Origin: an uncultured Ruminococcus sp.
Lineage (GTDB): Bacteria > Bacillota > Clostridia > Oscillospirales > Ruminococcaceae
Length of the DNA stretch: 64,000 nt
Reading direction: 5' to 3'
NCBI GenBank assembly: GCA_902780505.1
Contig: CACZFN010000004.1
Coordinates: 24,884 to 88,883 of the forward strand
Shown here: in pieces, positions 1 to 8,829 of the stretch
How the letters are laid out: each line of letters begins with the position of its first letter
How positions within the stretch are numbered: position 1 is the stretch's first letter
Made by a program: the position numbers and the translations under genes
Notes under the pieces: generated by a model
Database searches by the model: none
What the model was told of the DNA's origin: nothing
Seen by the model: the letters and a program-made list of their open reading frames with translations, nothing else

Positions 1-1582
1 TATAAGTTTTTTCAAATGCTTCTGCAATTATATCATAGGTAAGTCCGTCCACCTTGATATCGACCTGTATAGCTGTGATACCGTTCTTTGTACCGCCGAC
101 CTTAAAGTCCATATCGCCGTAGAAATCCTCAAGCCCCTGGATATCGACCATTGTCATATAGCTTCCGTCATCCTTGGTGATAAGTCCGCAGGAGATACCT
201 GCCACGGGGTTCTTGATCGGAACGCCGGCGTCCATAAGTGCAAGTGTCGAACCGCAGATAGAGCCCTGAGATGTAGAACCGTTTGAAGAAAGAACCTCTG
301 ACACACATCTGATAGCATAGGGGAATTCCTCAACACTTGGCAATACAGGAACAAGCGCCCTTTCCGCAAGTGCGCCGTGGCCAATCTCACGCCTGCCGGG
401 GCCCCTTGAAGGCTTGGTTTCGCCTACAGAATATGACGGGAAGTTATACTGATGCATATATCTCTTTGAAGTTTCTTCATCAAGGCCGTCAAGCTTCTGC
501 GCATCAGAAACCGGGCCGAGTGTAGCGATAGTCAGGACCTGTGTCTGACCTCTTGTAAACATACCCGAACCATGCACTCTCGGAAGAAGCCCTACTTCAG
601 CGGCAAGCGGTCTTATCTCGTCGATACCTCTGCCGTCAACTCTCTTGCCTTCATAAAGCCAGTCCCTTACGATATTCTTCTGAAGCTTATACATAACCTC
701 GCCGATTATCTCGGGAAGGTTTTCATATTTCTCACTGAACTTTTCAAGTACCTCGTCCTGAATAGGAACAAGCCTTGCATCTCTTACATTCTTATCGTCT
801 GTATCAAGAGCATATTTAAGCTTCTCGCCCACCTCTGCATTGATCTCGTCAAGCATATCATGGTCAAGTTCCTGAGATTCAAATTCAAACTTAGGTTTGC
901 CTATCTGCGCCTTGATATCATTTATGAATGCTACCATTTTCTTGATCTCTGCATGGCCGAACTTGATAGCATCAAGCATAAGGTCATTAGGGATCTCCTT
1001 AGCGCCGGCTTCGATCATAACGATCTTTTCTGCCGAGCCTGCCACTGTGAGGTTAAGGTCATTCTTAGCCCTTTGTTCAAGCGTAGGGTTGAGCACAAGT
1101 TCACCGTCAACATAACCTACATTCATCGAAGCAACAGGGCCGTTCCACGGGATATCGGAAATGGAGAGCGCTATAGATGTCGCTATCATACCTGCAATCT
1201 CAGGTGAGTTATCGGGATCAACAGCCATAACAGTCATAACGACAGAAACATCATTACGCATATCCTTCGGGAAAAGCGGACGGATAGGTCTGTCCACACA
1301 TCTTGAAGTAAGTATAGCCTTTTCGGAAGCCTTGCCCTCGCGCTTTGTGAAAGATCCGGGAATACGGCCAACTGAATACATCTTTTCCTCAAAATCAACA
1401 GAAAGCGGGAAGAAATCAACGCCCTCCCTCGGCTTGGGGCTTGCTGTAACGTTGCCAAGGACAACAGTTTCGCCATATCTTACAAGGCAGGAACCGTTCG
1501 CAAGGCCGCACATCTTACCAGTTTCAACAACTACAGGTCTGCCCGCATAGGTTGTTTCAAAAGTTCTGAAATTTTCAAACAT
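1..1582 (-). CDS. pnp: Polyribonucleotide nucleotidyltransferase (PNPase), 3' part outside window
   Basis: Phosphorolytic 3'-5' exoribonuclease of the cytoplasmic RNA degradation machinery. About 527 codons are present out of the family's usual ~700; the frame is open to the window edge, so the distal RNase PH half and the KH and S1 domains are cut off. The N-terminus reads MFENFRTFETTYAGRPVVVE and continues with motifs typical of the first RNase PH domain (GRIPGSFTKREGK, CVDRPIRPLFP). The start is ATG at 1582 with a GGAGGA ribosome binding site a few bases upstream. It lies downstream of rpsO, the usual rpsO-pnp order, but a terminator separates the two. Confidence 0.96.
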   Translation of the reverse strand, partial: MFENFRTFETTYAGRPVVVETGKMCGLANGSCLVRYGETVVLGNVTASPKPREGVDFFPLSVDFEEKMYSVGRIPGSFTKREGKASEKAILTSRCVDRPIRPLFPKDMRNDVSVVMTVMAVDPDNSPEIAGMIATSIALSISDIPWNGPVASMNVGYVDGELVLNPTLEQRAKNDLNLTVAGSAEKIVMIEAGAKEIPNDLMLDAIKFGHAEIKKMVAFINDIKAQIGKPKFEFESQELDHDMLDEINAEVGEKLKYALDTDDKNVRDARLVPIQDEVLEKFSEKYENLPEIIGEVMYKLQKNIVRDWLYEGKRVDGRGIDEIRPLAAEVGLLPRVHGSGMFTRGQTQVLTIATLGPVSDAQKLDGLDEETSKRYMHQYNFPSYSVGETKPSRGPGRREIGHGALAERALVPVLPSVEEFPYAIRCVSEVLSSNGSTSQGSICGSTLALMDAGVPIKNPVAGISCGLITKDDGSYMTMVDIQGLEDFYGDMDFKVGGTKNGITAIQVDIKVDGLTYDIIAEAFEKTY

Positions 1583-1697
1583 ATAAAAGTCCTCCGTTTT
1601 TAGATTTATCGGACAAGACTTTAGCAATAAATACAGCACACAAACTGATCATGCACTCTATTTAATGCTAACACCTCACCCGATTTGTTTAAAATAA

Positions 1698-1732
1698 ACA
1701 CCAAAAGGCAAAGGCGACAAAACGCCCTTGCC
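1698..1732 (-). terminator. Rho-independent terminator after rpsO
   Basis: On the minus strand GGCAAGGGCG and CGCCTTTGCC form a 10-bp stem (one G-T pair; arms 1707-1716 and 1723-1732) around a 6-base loop, followed by a T-rich tail. It lies between rpsO and pnp and may make pnp expression partly independent or attenuated. Confidence 0.75.
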
Positions 1733-1750
1733 CTTCGGGAATATTCTTTC

Positions 1751-2017
1751 TTAACCTCTGATACCGAGCTTTTCGATTATCGCTCTGTACCTGTTGATAT
1801 CCTTCTTCTTCAGATAAGCAAGAAGGTTTCTTCTCTTACCGATCATCTGGAACATACCCCTTCTGGAGTGGTGGTCATTCTTGTGAGTCTTGAGGTGCTC
1901 GGTAAGGTCAGCGATCCTCTTGGAAAGGATAGCTATCTGGACTTCAGGCGAACCTGTGTCCTTTTCGCTTGTTCTGTTAGCTTCGATAACAGCTGTTTTT
2001 TCTTCTTTACGCATCAT
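1751..2017 (-). CDS. rpsO: 30S ribosomal protein S15
   Basis: Primary 16S rRNA-binding protein of the small subunit platform. The 88-residue product has the family length and carries the S15 signature [14 protein letters not shown] followed by [14 protein letters not shown] and the basic C-terminal helix ([14 protein letters not shown]). Two adjacent ATG codons begin the frame (2017 and 2014); the first lies 9 bases after an AAAAGGGG ribosome binding site and is preferred, though the mature family N-terminus (MRKEEK) starts at the second. It has its own SigA promoter and a long leader with possible autoregulatory pairing. Confidence 0.97.
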   Translation of the reverse strand: MMRKEEKTAVIEANRTSEKDTGSPEVQIAILSKRIADLTEHLKTHKNDHHSRRGMFQMIGKRRNLLAYLKKKDINRYRAIIEKLGIRG

Positions 2018-2126
2018 GGTTTTTTACCCCTTTTCTTGAATTTCCGGCGTAAAAGGGTACGGCAGGTAAATTTCCCGTCCAGGGCTTAACCCGTACTCTG
2101 TTGCGCGGATATATGTTTTCACAACA
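2018..2126 (-). promoter_or_regulatory. Structured rpsO leader, possible S15 autoregulatory element
   Basis: About 108 bases separate the predicted start site from rpsO. GTACGG (minus strand, 2096-2091) can pair with CCGTAC (2062-2057). The bases next to the latter (ACCCTTTT, 2058-2051) can instead pair with the ribosome binding site AAAAGGGGT (2034-2026). The two pairings share bases and so are mutually exclusive. S15 is known to repress its own mRNA in several bacteria; assigning that role here is inference. Confidence 0.4.
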
Positions 2127-2132
2127 AGTAAT

Positions 2133-2161
2133 ATTATACTATAATTATATCTCTTTGTAAA
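2133..2161 (-). promoter_or_regulatory. SigA promoter of rpsO
   Basis: Minus strand TTTACA (2161-2156), 17-base spacer, TATAAT (2138-2133). Confidence 0.8.
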
Positions 2162-2190
2162 TAGAGTTTACAAAAAGTTTACATTGTTTA

Positions 2191-2637
2191 TTAAGTCTTT
2201 GAACTATCTTCTGTTGCTTTTTCTTTTACTACTTTTATATCATCCTTATCGAGTCTGCCTAACGATATAATATATTTTCCGTCTTCATTTCTGATTGCTT
2301 GTGGGAAAAAGGAAACTTTAAGTTCATCATCAGCTTTATATGTCAGCCCTTCTTCGGGAAGCTTGTCGATTTGTATTATGACATCATCATCGGTTCCTAT
2401 ATTATAAACTGCCCCATCTTCGTCTATTTTACGGTTTTCATTACTCTTGCAGACAATTTCGCTGTCCGAGCATGATACAACGCGAACTTTCAAATAGATT
2501 AAGTAATCACCGTACAGTACACCGGTCACTTCGGGCTCCTGCTTTTTATATTTGTCTTTATTTATATATAAAAATGTAAAAAGTGCGGCAACAGCAAGAA
2601 CAAGTATTGCACCTATTGTTATTTTTATCGTTTTCAT
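2191..2637 (-). CDS. Small membrane-anchored extracytoplasmic protein, unknown function
   Basis: A 148-residue protein beginning with a basic tip and a hydrophobic segment (about residues 4-24) that looks like an uncleaved signal anchor, followed by a polar domain of about 115 residues. The domain resembles that of the next upstream gene (2780-3157): both have a V-R-V/I start, a D-N/S-E-I-V/F-C stretch, an aspartate-rich middle and a closing I-x-L/V-x-x-R-x-D pattern, so the two are probably paralogues. ATG follows AAGGTGATC at good spacing. No catalytic motif or lipobox was recognised. I do not know its function. Confidence 0.75.
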   Translation of the reverse strand: MKTIKITIGAILVLAVAALFTFLYINKDKYKKQEPEVTGVLYGDYLIYLKVRVVSCSDSEIVCKSNENRKIDEDGAVYNIGTDDDVIIQIDKLPEEGLTYKADDELKVSFFPQAIRNEDGKYIISLGRLDKDDIKVVKEKATEDSSKT

Positions 2638-2779
2638 AAATGATCACCTTAACCTTATTTTACTTGAAATACTAAACCAAAGCGATTAAAAATATCAGCT
2701 TCGTTATAATTGATATACCTAACGTTTTTTCAAAAGCCATCTGCGACTAAAATATACGTAGCTTTATTTTTAATCTATC

Positions 2780-3157
2780 TCAGTTTCTTATCTTATGTAT
2801 ATCGCTGCGGTCAGTTGTAACGGTTATCGTGCCGTTTTCATTTTCATATTTATATACCATAAACTCGATTATATCACCGCTTTGAAATTTAAGTCCCGAA
2901 AAATCGGTGCTGTTTTCTTCAGGTCTGACTATTATCCTGCTTCCCTTATCAAACTGCCTGAAGCCGAGTTTTTTATCAGCCTTTATCTCCTCGTCGTTTA
3001 CGCATATAAATTCATTGTCCGAAACATCTTCTATTCTTACTGTTACAGACTGCCTTGCCGAAGGTCCGAGTGAGTTGTTTTTTATAAACAAGCATACACC
3101 CACAAACAACAAAAATAATAATACCGCACTGCATGATAAAACATATCTCTTATTCAC
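2780..3157 (-). CDS. Small membrane-anchored extracytoplasmic protein, probable paralogue
   Basis: The likely start is GTG at 3157, preceded by AAGGTGAG that overlaps the stop codon of the upstream peptide gene, giving 125 residues; an upstream non-preferred start at 3190 would overlap that gene. An N-terminal hydrophobic segment (roughly residues 5-25 with RYVLSC before it) is followed by a polar domain similar in layout to the product of 2191-2637. Function unknown. The spacing suggests translational coupling to the gene at 3168-3353. Confidence 0.7.
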   Translation of the reverse strand: MNKRYVLSCSAVLLFLLFVGVCLFIKNNSLGPSARQSVTVRIEDVSDNEFICVNDEEIKADKKLGFRQFDKGSRIIVRPEENSTDFSGLKFQSGDIIEFMVYKYENENGTITVTTDRSDIHKIRN

Positions 3158-3167
3158 ACGCTCACCT

Positions 3168-3353
3168 TCAATTCTGTACAGGAAAATCAAGCGTTAAATC
3201 AACATCAGAATAAACTGTTTCGCACCAACTAAGTGCCTGCTCTGTAACAGTGCTCTCAACTGTAGCGTCGTCCTCTGCATAAACAGTAAAACAACCTATC
3301 AGGCACATAGCGATCAAAGAAACTAACACACCAATACTTTTTTTAATAACCAA
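3168..3353 (-). CDS. Small secreted peptide (61 aa), unknown function
   Basis: Starts with TTG at 3353, nine bases after GGAG. The product has a clear signal peptide (KK, hydrophobic core, CFTVYA followed by acidic residues), leaving about 35 mostly acidic residues with one cysteine. It is the first gene of a likely three-gene unit with the two membrane-anchored proteins downstream and has its own consensus promoter. A peptide this short could be a pheromone, a small surface protein or a degraded gene; sequence alone does not decide. Confidence 0.6.
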   Translation of the reverse strand: MVIKKSIGVLVSLIAMCLIGCFTVYAEDDATVESTVTEQALSWCETVYSDVDLTLDFPVQN

Positions 3354-3396
3354 TTTAATTATCTCCTTAACAATTATTGTAAAGCCTTACATATAT

Positions 3397-3424
3397 ATTA
3401 TACCCCTTTAAAAATATATGTCAA
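3397..3424 (-). promoter_or_regulatory. SigA promoter of the small exported protein cluster
   Basis: Minus strand TTGACA (3424-3419), 16-base spacer, TATAAT (3402-3397), about 40 bases upstream of the TTG start. Confidence 0.75.
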
Positions 3425-3493
3425 GGAAAAATTAAACAAAAATCAATGTAAAATTTTGTATAATACTATTTACTTTCTTGGTTTTTGGCGGTA

Positions 3494-3539
3494 TTAAAAA
3501 GCATACCGGCAGCAGTGCCGCAAAGCTCTGCTGCCGGTA
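3494..3539 (-). terminator. Rho-independent terminator after folD
   Basis: Perfect 12-bp stem TACCGGCAGCAG / CTGCTGCCGGTA (3528-3539 and 3504-3515) with a 12-base loop, followed on the minus strand by TGCTTTTT. It ends the M16-lgt-folD unit. Confidence 0.85.
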
Positions 3540-3564
3540 GGTATATGTACTTATTCTGCTTTTA

Positions 3565-4419
3565 TTATTTTATACCGTGATGCTCTTTACCTGCTGTAAG
3601 GGTGTTTTTCATAAGCATTGCAATAGTCATAGGTCCCACGCCGCCCGGAACGGGGGTGATAAAGGAAGCCTTATCCTTGCAGTCATCAAAGTCAACGTCG
3701 CCGCAAAGCTTACCGTTTTCATCACGGTTCATGCCGACATCTATAACAACAGCACCTTCCTTTATATACTCCTTTGTTATCATCTTAGCCCTGCCGACTG
3801 CGGCAACAAGAATATCCGCGCGGGATGTGACATCTGCAAGATTTCTGGTCTTTGAATGGCATACTGTAACAGTCCCGTTTTTATGAAGCAGCAGCATAGC
3901 CTGCGGCTTACCGACGATATTGCTTCTGCCGATAACGACACATTCCCTGCCCGATATCTCAGTCCCTGTCGAAGCGATAAGTTCCATTACCCCCGCAGGT
4001 GTGCAGGGCAGGAAGCTATAATCCCCTATCATTATCTTGCCGACGTTTACAGGGTGGAAAGCATCAACGTCCTTATCAGGTCTTATATTGTCGATTATCA
4101 CCTTATCGTTAATATGCTTTGGAACAGGCAGCTGTACAAGAATACCGTCCACCTTATCGTCATCATTGAGTCCCCGCACAAGTTCCAAAAGCTCCTGCTC
4201 GGTAGTTTCGGCAGGAAGTGCGTATTCATAGGAATTGAAACCCACATATTCACACGCAAGCTTTTTATTCCTTACATAGACCTTTGAAGCGGGATCATCC
4301 CCCACTATCACAACAGCAAGGCCTATTTCAATGCCCTTTTGTTTAAGCTGTGCAACTTCTGCCTTTATGCTGTCCTTAACGCTTTGCGATACTGCTTTTC
4401 CATCTATTATCTGTCCCAT
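3565..4419 (-). CDS. folD: Bifunctional methylenetetrahydrofolate dehydrogenase / methenyltetrahydrofolate cyclohydrolase
   Basis: Interconverts 5,10-methylene-, methenyl- and 10-formyl-tetrahydrofolate using NADP in one-carbon metabolism. The 284 residues match the family length. Visible motifs are the catalytic YxxxK (Y48, K52 in KVYVRNKK), [21 protein letters not shown], the dinucleotide-binding [10 protein letters not shown] and the C-terminal [10 protein letters not shown]. The start is ATG at 4419, and the gene follows lgt after 22 bases. Supplies formyl donors for purine synthesis (purL also in this window). Confidence 0.97.
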   Translation of the reverse strand: MGQIIDGKAVSQSVKDSIKAEVAQLKQKGIEIGLAVVIVGDDPASKVYVRNKKLACEYVGFNSYEYALPAETTEQELLELVRGLNDDDKVDGILVQLPVPKHINDKVIIDNIRPDKDVDAFHPVNVGKIMIGDYSFLPCTPAGVMELIASTGTEISGRECVVIGRSNIVGKPQAMLLLHKNGTVTVCHSKTRNLADVTSRADILVAAVGRAKMITKEYIKEGAVVIDVGMNRDENGKLCGDVDFDDCKDKASFITPVPGGVGPMTIAMLMKNTLTAGKEHHGIK

Positions 4420-4441
4420 AATATAACTTACTCCTTATTTT

Positions 4442-6037
4442 TTAAGTGTTATTATTCATACCGCTTTCTGTACCGGGTTTTCTGTTCTGTTTATTCTTAT
4501 TATTGCCCTTATTCCTGTTCTGACCGTTATTCTGTTGTTTATTCTTATTATTGCCGTTGTTTTTACTCTTGTTGTTATTCCTGTTTTTATTATTATTCTG
4601 CCTGTACCTGTTCTGGGAATTGTTTTTATTCCTTGCATTCACATTATCATTGGCAGTCTGTATCTGTTCAGTCTTGATACGTTCGTCTTTAAGCTTCTGG
4701 TCATCTGCTTTCTCTTTTTCAAGGATAACGTCTTCTCTTTCGATCGTTTTATCCTTTTCCTGCCTGACAGGTTCTTCAACGGGAAGCTCGGGATCTTTTA
4801 TACCGTGACCGCCGCTTGTATCCTTATCGGAAGATTCATCAGTTTCATCATCATCAAGGATAGATTTATACTCGGGGTTTTCCTTGTCGTTCTTATCCTT
4901 ATCTATCGCCTGTTTTTCCTTAGCCTTAGCGCCCTTGCCAAACTTTTCTTCATATTCGGCTTCAAGTTCAGCAAAGCTTTCCCCTTTTTCTTTTGCTTCT
5001 CTTATTTTTCTCTTTAGCTCTTTCTTTTCCTTTGTATCAGCCTCGTAATTATCATAGGCTTTGAGCTGCATTTTTGAAAGCTCGGTCTGGTAGAAGAATT
5101 TATAATCGCCGTCACGCTTTACCATACTTCTGAACACTATTATAAGGATAACTGATGCCACAAAGCAGGTGCCGGCAAGCAGCTGTGATACCTTTATATT
5201 CATAAGATAAAGGCTGTCTGTTCTTGTGGATTCGATAAAGAATCTTCCAAGACCGTAAAGGCCTGTATACATAAGGAAAAGTTCACCGTCGAACTTCCTG
5301 TGCTTTGAATAGAAGTGTATTATCACAAAGCAAAGAATGCACCAAAGCGATTCATACAAAAAGCATGGGTGTACAGGCGCAAAGCAGGAAACCGTCTTTC
5401 CTGAATTCAAAGCGATAGAATCGCCGTTATCGGCAAGGAAATACATAGTCTTATATGACATCATTCCCCAAGGAAGATCGGTATTTGCGCCAAATGCTTC
5501 CTGATTGAAGAAATTCCCCCAGCGGCCAATCGCCTGCCCTATCAGAAAGCAGGGTGCGACAACATCAAGCATAGCTGTAAGCTTTAGCTTTCTAAGCTTT
5601 ACAACTATACCGCCCACAAGTATAGCGCCGATAATACCGCCGTATATAGCAAGCCCGCCGTCACGGAATTTAAAGAAATCCGCAAAGGTAAGGCCGCTTG
5701 TATTAAATGCGATATAGTAAAGCCTTGCACCTGCAAGCGCACCGATAAGACCGCCTATAACGCCGTCAGTTGCCCTGTCAGGATCAATGCCGTAGCTGCG
5801 CATTCTCTTATAGCCGTATATCATGGCAAGAAGTATGCCAAGTGCAATAAGAAAGCCATACCAGTAAATAGTAAAGTTTGTCCCGGGGATAGTGAACATC
5901 TCCCTGTCAACGGTAATGCCGTTTGTAAGGATATTGTCACCGCCGAGATTCGGGAAATAGACCTTATCGGGGTTATCCCGCATAGTCTGCTGAAGTTCTT
6001 CAGATACGTCTTCAACTAAAGCTGTCGGTAAAAACAT
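4442..6037 (-). CDS. lgt: Prolipoprotein diacylglyceryl transferase with a long Asn/Lys-rich tail
   Basis: Transfers diacylglycerol from phosphatidylglycerol to the lipobox cysteine of prolipoproteins in the membrane. The core (about residues 45-315) has the family's membrane helices and motifs: YWYGFLIALG, GGLIGALAGARLYY, RDGGLAIYGG, GQAIGRWGNFFNQEAFG, HPCFLYES and GRFFIESTR. The protein is 531 residues, against roughly 260-330 for ordinary Lgt. The extra ~210 C-terminal residues are predicted cytosolic: first a charged Lys/Glu-rich, probably coiled-coil part, then from about residue 450 a low-complexity run of Asn, Lys, Gln and Arg. The tail's role is unknown. Confidence 0.95.
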   Translation of the reverse strand: MFLPTALVEDVSEELQQTMRDNPDKVYFPNLGGDNILTNGITVDREMFTIPGTNFTIYWYGFLIALGILLAMIYGYKRMRSYGIDPDRATDGVIGGLIGALAGARLYYIAFNTSGLTFADFFKFRDGGLAIYGGIIGAILVGGIVVKLRKLKLTAMLDVVAPCFLIGQAIGRWGNFFNQEAFGANTDLPWGMMSYKTMYFLADNGDSIALNSGKTVSCFAPVHPCFLYESLWCILCFVIIHFYSKHRKFDGELFLMYTGLYGLGRFFIESTRTDSLYLMNIKVSQLLAGTCFVASVILIIVFRSMVKRDGDYKFFYQTELSKMQLKAYDNYEADTKEKKELKRKIREAKEKGESFAELEAEYEEKFGKGAKAKEKQAIDKDKNDKENPEYKSILDDDETDESSDKDTSGGHGIKDPELPVEEPVRQEKDKTIEREDVILEKEKADDQKLKDERIKTEQIQTANDNVNARNKNNSQNRYRQNNNKNRNNNKSKNNGNNKNKQQNNGQNRNKGNNKNKQNRKPGTESGMNNNT

Positions 6038-6059
6038 TGTAAAAATAGCCTCTTTTCGG

Positions 6060-7337
6060 TTAGTTTTTTATTATTGAAACTGATACTTTTTCAGTATCAA
6101 AAAGTATATCTATACAGTCCATAAGTTCTTGTTCGGTAAGTGAAGCAAGGTCATCCGTCATATCAAAAAGGTCGATATCAAGAAGCCCTGCCGAGGTAAG
6201 ATTATTAGTACAAGCCTCAACGTTATTGAATTCCCTAACAAGAGAGCCGTACATTGATTTCCTGATTATCTCAAAGCGTTCTGTATCAATGCCGTCACGC
6301 TTTACACGTTTTATCTCGTCGATTATCATATCCCTGACTTTCAGCGGCTGCTGTGATTCGCCGTCAAATATGCAGGCAAAGAATCCATCGCCAAAAAAGA
6401 CCTCACTTGAAAAAACATTGTTTATAAGCCCCTGCTCATACATAGTTTTATACAGCGGACTTGCCGAATCTGCCAGAAGCTGTATCAGCACATTAGCGCA
6501 AAGCTGCATTTTCAGAAGTTCCCTGCCTTTGAACGGCCTGACTTTGAAGCCGATATTAAACAGCTCTGTACCGACAGAAAACTGTTCTTCAACGACTTTC
6601 TCGCTGACATTTTCGGGTTCTTCGGGTAAGCTTACTTCCACCCCGAGGTCTTTTGACGGCTTGAGGTGTTCGTCGCATATCGCAATGACTTCGTCCTCGT
6701 CTATATCGCCTGCAACAACAAGTATCATATTATGCAGATCGTAAAACGCATTATAGCACCTGTAAAGCAGTGCGGGATCTATATCCTGTATCGACTCAAC
6801 CGTTCCCGCGATATCTATTCTTACGGGGTTATTCTTGTACATAGCTTTGAGCAGGTTATAAAAGCACTGGCGTTCCGGCGAATCAGAACACATCTTGATC
6901 TCCTGTGCTATTATACCCCTTTCCTTTTCAACGTTTTCTTCAGTAAAAAAAGGTGCCTGAACAAAATCAAGCAGTATACCGAGCGACTGCTGATAATTAT
7001 CTGTACAGCTGAATGTATATACAGTCTGGTCAAAAGAGGTATATGCGTTACCGCTTGCACCTGTCTTTGCATAAAGCTCAAAGACATCACAGTCCTCGTT
7101 TTCAAAAAGCTTATGTTCAAGGTAATGTGCAATACCCATAGGCACTGTCACAAAGTCCTTGTCCTCCCTTGTTCTGAAAGTTGTATTGACCGAACCGTAT
7201 CTTGTTGCAAATGCGGCATTGACTGTAGAAAACCCTTCCATTTTCATAAGCAGTACCGTCAGGCCGGTTTCATGTTTATAGACGGTATACTGTGCGCCAA
7301 GTTTATCATCAATGTGGACTGTCTTTTCTGTTATCAT
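6060..7337 (-). CDS. M16 family zinc metallopeptidase, YmfH-like (catalytic partner)
   Basis: Pitrilysin-type M16 peptidase of about 425 residues. The inverted zinc motif HxxEH is intact (HYLEH, H71/E74/H75 from the chosen start), with downstream glutamates in the ENVEKERGIIAQEI helix as expected for the third ligand. The start is ATG at 7337 after GGGAGGTG; the longer frame beginning at 7391 would run back into the preceding gene. Its start lies two bases after the stop of the partner gene (TGATATG), so they are translationally coupled. Fits the YmfF/YmfH two-subunit arrangement; substrate unknown. Confidence 0.9.
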   Translation of the reverse strand: MITEKTVHIDDKLGAQYTVYKHETGLTVLLMKMEGFSTVNAAFATRYGSVNTTFRTREDKDFVTVPMGIAHYLEHKLFENEDCDVFELYAKTGASGNAYTSFDQTVYTFSCTDNYQQSLGILLDFVQAPFFTEENVEKERGIIAQEIKMCSDSPERQCFYNLLKAMYKNNPVRIDIAGTVESIQDIDPALLYRCYNAFYDLHNMILVVAGDIDEDEVIAICDEHLKPSKDLGVEVSLPEEPENVSEKVVEEQFSVGTELFNIGFKVRPFKGRELLKMQLCANVLIQLLADSASPLYKTMYEQGLINNVFSSEVFFGDGFFACIFDGESQQPLKVRDMIIDEIKRVKRDGIDTERFEIIRKSMYGSLVREFNNVEACTNNLTSAGLLDIDLFDMTDDLASLTEQELMDCIDILFDTEKVSVSIIKN

Positions 7338-7338
7338 A

Positions 7339-8622
7339 TCAGGACACCTCCCCGCCGTCATTTTCGGGTGAAACGATATACACAGTATCAAGCTTCATAG
7401 CGGCGGCGGCCTGTGTTATCTGCTCTCTTGTCACAGCATTTATCCTGCCGCATATCTCCTCGGGCGAGCAGCTCTCCCCCCTTGTAAGCTGGGTAAGATA
7501 CCACGCCACCATATCTGAAATACTGTCATTATTGGATTTGAACCCCGAACACAGCGCAAGCTTTGTGTTTTCAAGTTCTTCGTCGGTAAAGTCACCGTCC
7601 GCAAGGCTTTTGAGCTGCAATAGTATTTCTTCCCTTGCCCTGCCGCAGTTTTCCTTATCAGTGCCGCTGTCAACGAACATAACGTTTTTGGTATCGGCAA
7701 ACCCTGCCGAACAGTAATAGCAAAGCGAAAGCTTTTCCCTTACATTTGCAAACAGCTTTGAAAACGGCACACCGCCGTAAAGCATTATCATAAGCTTGTT
7801 TACATATATATCGTCATTGTCGGTCTTAAACGCCATACAAAGCTTTGTCTGCCTTACATCTATCTTTTCTTCTGTAAAGGACACCTCACTTTTAAGCGGT
7901 GACGGTGTTCTGAAAACTATATCATCGTCAGGTTCTCTCTCTATCTTTGAAAATGCCTCAATAATGCGCGGGACATTTTTTTCTGCCTCACTGTTGCCTG
8001 CGACAAATATCTCGATCCTTGCTTTTTTGAGAAGTTCTTTGTATTCTTCGTACAATCCTTTCCTGTCAAGGCTCATTGCAAGGTCAAGACCGTCATAGTA
8101 AGTTACAGCGCTTGCTTCGCCTTCATATATCTTTTTTCTTGCCTGAATGATAGCATAGCTTCGTTTATCGTTTATAAGCGATTTTATAGAATCAACAACA
8201 TCCTGCTGTGTTAATCCGAAATACTTTTCATTAAAGCCGCCGTCGGTGACATCGGGATAAAGTGCACAGTCAAGCAGGATATCCGTCAGCTGTCCGGATA
8301 CATTTTCGTTATTGATCGTGAATTTATCAGCGAGGCTGTTTGCACAAAGCCCGAACATATGGTTATCGCCTGCCCTTGCGCTTGAAACGGCAACTGTCGA
8401 GCCATAAAGCTTCATAAGCCTTTTATTTAGTTCTGTCCTTGACCTTATCCTGCCGTTTGAAGTTATAAGCAGCTTAGGAATAAACCCGCTTGTTACGATA
8501 TTATGTTCATCCGCCTTGTTAATAAAGAAAATATATGCAGAAACGGATTTGAATTTATCGTCATATATCCTTGTAAGTCCTATTCCTCTGCCAAGGTCTG
8601 TCCTGTTAAAGCTTGCAGACAT
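7339..8622 (-). CDS. M16 family peptidase-like protein, YmfF-like (non-catalytic partner)
   Basis: A 427-residue M16-fold protein that has no HxxEH motif where the catalytic subunit has one (the N-terminal region reads AYIFFINKADEHNIVTSGF). It keeps the C-terminal part typical of the partner subunit (VPFSKLFANVREKLSLCYY, conserved R and Y). In two-subunit M16 proteases one subunit binds zinc and the other supplies substrate-binding residues, which is the role inferred here. ATG follows AAAAGGAG. First gene of the unit continuing into the YmfH-like gene, lgt and folD. Confidence 0.88.
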   Translation of the reverse strand: MSASFNRTDLGRGIGLTRIYDDKFKSVSAYIFFINKADEHNIVTSGFIPKLLITSNGRIRSRTELNKRLMKLYGSTVAVSSARAGDNHMFGLCANSLADKFTINNENVSGQLTDILLDCALYPDVTDGGFNEKYFGLTQQDVVDSIKSLINDKRSYAIIQARKKIYEGEASAVTYYDGLDLAMSLDRKGLYEEYKELLKKARIEIFVAGNSEAEKNVPRIIEAFSKIEREPDDDIVFRTPSPLKSEVSFTEEKIDVRQTKLCMAFKTDNDDIYVNKLMIMLYGGVPFSKLFANVREKLSLCYYCSAGFADTKNVMFVDSGTDKENCGRAREEILLQLKSLADGDFTDEELENTKLALCSGFKSNNDSISDMVAWYLTQLTRGESCSPEEICGRINAVTREQITQAAAAMKLDTVYIVSPENDGGEVS

Positions 8623-8676
8623 TTATCTACTCCTTTTCTATGATCATACAAAAATCAAATATACACTAACTATTTT

Positions 8677-8705
8677 ATTATACCACACTTTATATAGATT
8701 TTCCA
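8677..8705 (-). promoter_or_regulatory. Probable promoter of the M16-lgt-folD unit
   Basis: Minus strand TATAAT (8682-8677) with a weak -35 TGGAAA 17 bases upstream, 55 bases before the start codon of the YmfF-like gene. Confidence 0.5.
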
Positions 8706-8790
8706 TAGTTTTCACAAAAATTTCATACAATCAATAATAACGTATTAATCCGCAAGTCAGAAGTCGCATAATATCCCAATATAACAGTAT

Positions 8791-8825
8791 TACCCCGAAA
8801 AGCCTCAAATCTGCCGTTCGGGGTA
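8791..8825 (-). terminator. Hairpin after uvrA
   Basis: TACCCCGAA / TTCGGGGTA, a 9-bp perfect stem immediately downstream of uvrA on the minus strand. The following tail (TAATACTG) is only weakly T-rich, so efficiency is uncertain. Confidence 0.5.
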
Positions 8826-8829
8826 TTTT

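Noticed and set aside
4339-5017. Plus-strand hydrophobic frames opposite the lgt tail
   Set aside because: Phe/Leu/Ile/Ser-rich translations are the reverse complement of the Asn/Lys-rich codons, not membrane proteins.
6666-7400. 244-codon plus-strand open frame antisense to the M16 peptidase gene
   Set aside because: Opposite to a well-supported gene with intact catalytic motif; rich in Cys, Ile and Tyr as expected of reversed coding sequence.
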